NCBI RefSeq assembly: GCF_005217615.1
Contig: NZ_SZNK01000001.1
Span: forward strand, 4,700,001-4,764,000
Length of the DNA stretch: 64,000 nt
From: Brevibacillus antibioticus
GTDB lineage: Bacteria > Bacillota > Bacilli > Brevibacillales > Brevibacillaceae
Direction: 5' to 3'
Each line of letters begins with the position of its first letter. Positions within the stretch are counted from its first letter, which is position 1. The position numbers and the translations under genes were made by a program. Under the pieces are notes generated by a model. That model was not told the origin of the DNA and made no database searches. It saw only the letters and a program-made list of their open reading frames with translations. Positions 63,015 to 64,000 of the stretch are shown here, piece after piece.

Positions 63015-63650
63015 TTACAATCTGTCTAGCAGTGCCTGTAGGGCAGATTGATAAACATGTTCCATCGGCTGCTCGGCATCAATCACGACAAAACGCTCTG
63101 GGTCTCGTTCCATGACCATCTGATACCCTTCCCGAACAAGTTCATGGAAACGCATCCCTTCCAGATCGAGACGATTCACTTCTCGTCCACGGGAAGCATT
63201 AATCCGTGCCAATCCGGTTTCGGGCTGTACATCAAAGAACAAGGTCAATTCCGGCATGCAGTCGCCGACAGCAAATCGGTTAATCTGGTAGACAGCATCT
63301 ATGCCCAATCCCCGTGCATGTCCTTGATAGGCAAGGCTACTGTCGATAAAACGGTCGCACAGTACCAGCTTGCCCTCTGCCAAAGCAGGTAACACCTTTT
63401 CCGCCAAATGCTGACCACGTGCTGCCGCGTACAAGAGAGCCTCTGTTCTTTCATCCATCTGCGTGTGGGCCGGATTTAAAATAATTTCCCGAATTTTTTC
63501 GGCGATATCAATTCCACCGGGCTCACGAGTCAAAAGCACATCGACTCCCCGCGCTTTCAGTTCCTCGTACAGCTTGGCGATGACGGTGGATTTCCCGGCA
63601 CCTTCTCCGCCTTCTATCGTAATAAATCGGCCTTTTTTTCCTGTTGCCAC
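63015..63650 (-). CDS. tmk: Thymidylate kinase
   Basis: It phosphorylates dTMP to dTDP. The 211-residue protein has the P-loop [10 protein letters not shown] near residue 15, the DR(E/Y) region in [17 protein letters not shown] near 95 and the LID region with [17 protein letters not shown] 63650 is preferred because AAGGAG ends 7 bp upstream; the ATG two codons earlier leaves only one base of spacing. Confidence 0.94.
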   Translation of the reverse strand: MATGKKGRFITIEGGEGAGKSTVIAKLYEELKARGVDVLLTREPGGIDIAEKIREIILNPAHTQMDERTEALLYAAARGQHLAEKVLPALAEGKLVLCDRFIDSSLAYQGHARGLGIDAVYQINRFAVGDCMPELTLFFDVQPETGLARINASRGREVNRLDLEGMRFHELVREGYQMVMERDPERFVVIDAEQPMEHVYQSALQALLDRL

Positions 63651-63695
63651 TTCCATACTCCTTCCACCCCTGTTGTAGCAGGCCAGTTGCTTTAA

Positions 63696-64000
63696 TTATC
63701 GTAAAACCTGTATCGTTTGTAGCTGGTCGTCTTGCACGCCGTGGAATCGTGTTTGTCCTCTCGCCAATTCCTTCAGCATCGCCAGACTTTCTTCATCGAT
63801 CCGCTCGCCTGGCACCAGCACCGGAATCCCCGGCGGATATGGAATCACCATCTCTGCCACAATGCGTCCCAGAGCCTGCTCCAAAAGAATCGACTCCCTC
63901 GGGCAATCAACGGCTTCATGCATCTGCAATGCCTGCTCGCGCAAATAATGGGAAGACACGACTCCCGCCAAAAGAATGCGCTCCTCCCCCGGTTCCACTT
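63696..64000 (-). CDS. Orn/Lys/Arg decarboxylase family protein, C-terminal part (cut by window edge)
   Basis: About 100 C-terminal residues of a fold-type I PLP decarboxylase of the YaaO/SpeA group are seen, with VIPYPPGIPVLVPGERI, the C-terminal signature of the family. The start and the PLP lysine are outside the window. In B. subtilis yaaO precedes tmk. The substrate cannot be told from this part. Confidence 0.85.
   Translation of the reverse strand, partial: VEPGEERILLAGVVSSHYLREQALQMHEAVDCPRESILLEQALGRIVAEMVIPYPPGIPVLVPGERIDEESLAMLKELARGQTRFHGVQDDQLQTIQVLR

Overview
The window reads as a chromosomal segment of an endospore-forming Bacillota, most likely Brevibacillus or a close Paenibacillaceae relative. 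The genus is inferred from gene order and protein flavour; no rRNA is present to confirm it. Sporulation genes (spoIIE, yabP, yabQ, spoVT, spoVG, fin, an sspF-type SASP, abrB with Spo0A boxes), Bacillus-type ribosome binding sites and the B. subtilis order from yaaO/tmk to ftsH all support this. Almost every gene is on the minus strand, so transcription runs from high to low coordinates.

Region by region, left to right: (1) 1-850, the promoter-proximal end of a tRNA operon (Ser, Glu, Val, fMet, Asp, Lys), then a candidate type I toxin-like small ORF (1072-1206). (2) 1.4-12.8 kb, a metabolic and accessory block: a GNAT acetyltransferase, coaX, nadC-nadB, a zinc uptake unit (zur, znuB, znuC, znuA) with three candidate Zur operators, a PCYCGC-type lipoprotein, a PadR/SEDS pair, nadA and a HAD phosphatase. 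(3) 12.9-13.1 kb, a strongly palindromic intergenic element. (4) 13.2-24.3 kb, the conserved ftsH-hpt-tilS-yabT-yabS-spoIIE-yabR-divIC-yabQ-yabP cluster, with a split threonine/serine exporter inserted between yabT and tilS. (5) 24.4-31.9 kb, a 7.5 kb accessory island between yabP and rqcP (surface protein, SgrR-like regulator, divergent MFS transporter, large membrane protein). (6) 32-49 kb, rqcP-mazG-yabM-spoVT-prsA-mfd-fin-pth-ctc-prs-glmU, a CobW-type GTPase, then spoVG-ridA-purR-ispE-sspF. (7) 49.5-64 kb, veg, rsmA, rnmV, yabE, tatD, metG with a T-box leader, abrB, a methyltransferase, rsmI, yazA, trmN6, yabA, ricT, holB, yaaR, darA, tmk and the C-terminal part of a decarboxylase cut by the window edge.

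Most genes are core: replication and repair (holB, yabA, mfd), tRNA and rRNA maturation (tilS, rsmA, rsmI, rnmV, metG, pth), ribosome rescue and stress (rqcP, ctc), envelope precursors (glmU, ispE), nucleotide metabolism (prs, hpt, purR, tmk, mazG), NAD and CoA synthesis, and sporulation control. The regulatory DNA is rich: intrinsic terminators after most units, a T-box with an ATG specifier, tandem consensus veg promoters, a spoIIE promoter with a 21-bp spacer and Spo0A boxes, and a sigma-H-like spoVG promoter. The parts that do not fit the standard annotation are the small toxin-like ORF, the 210-bp palindromic element, a hairpin holding the ctc ribosome binding site, a phased cluster of Spo0A-like boxes between metG and abrB, a shortened yabR, and the PadR-linked SEDS protein. 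I saw no prophage, transposase or CRISPR array, and I cannot claim a clearly new multi-gene system.
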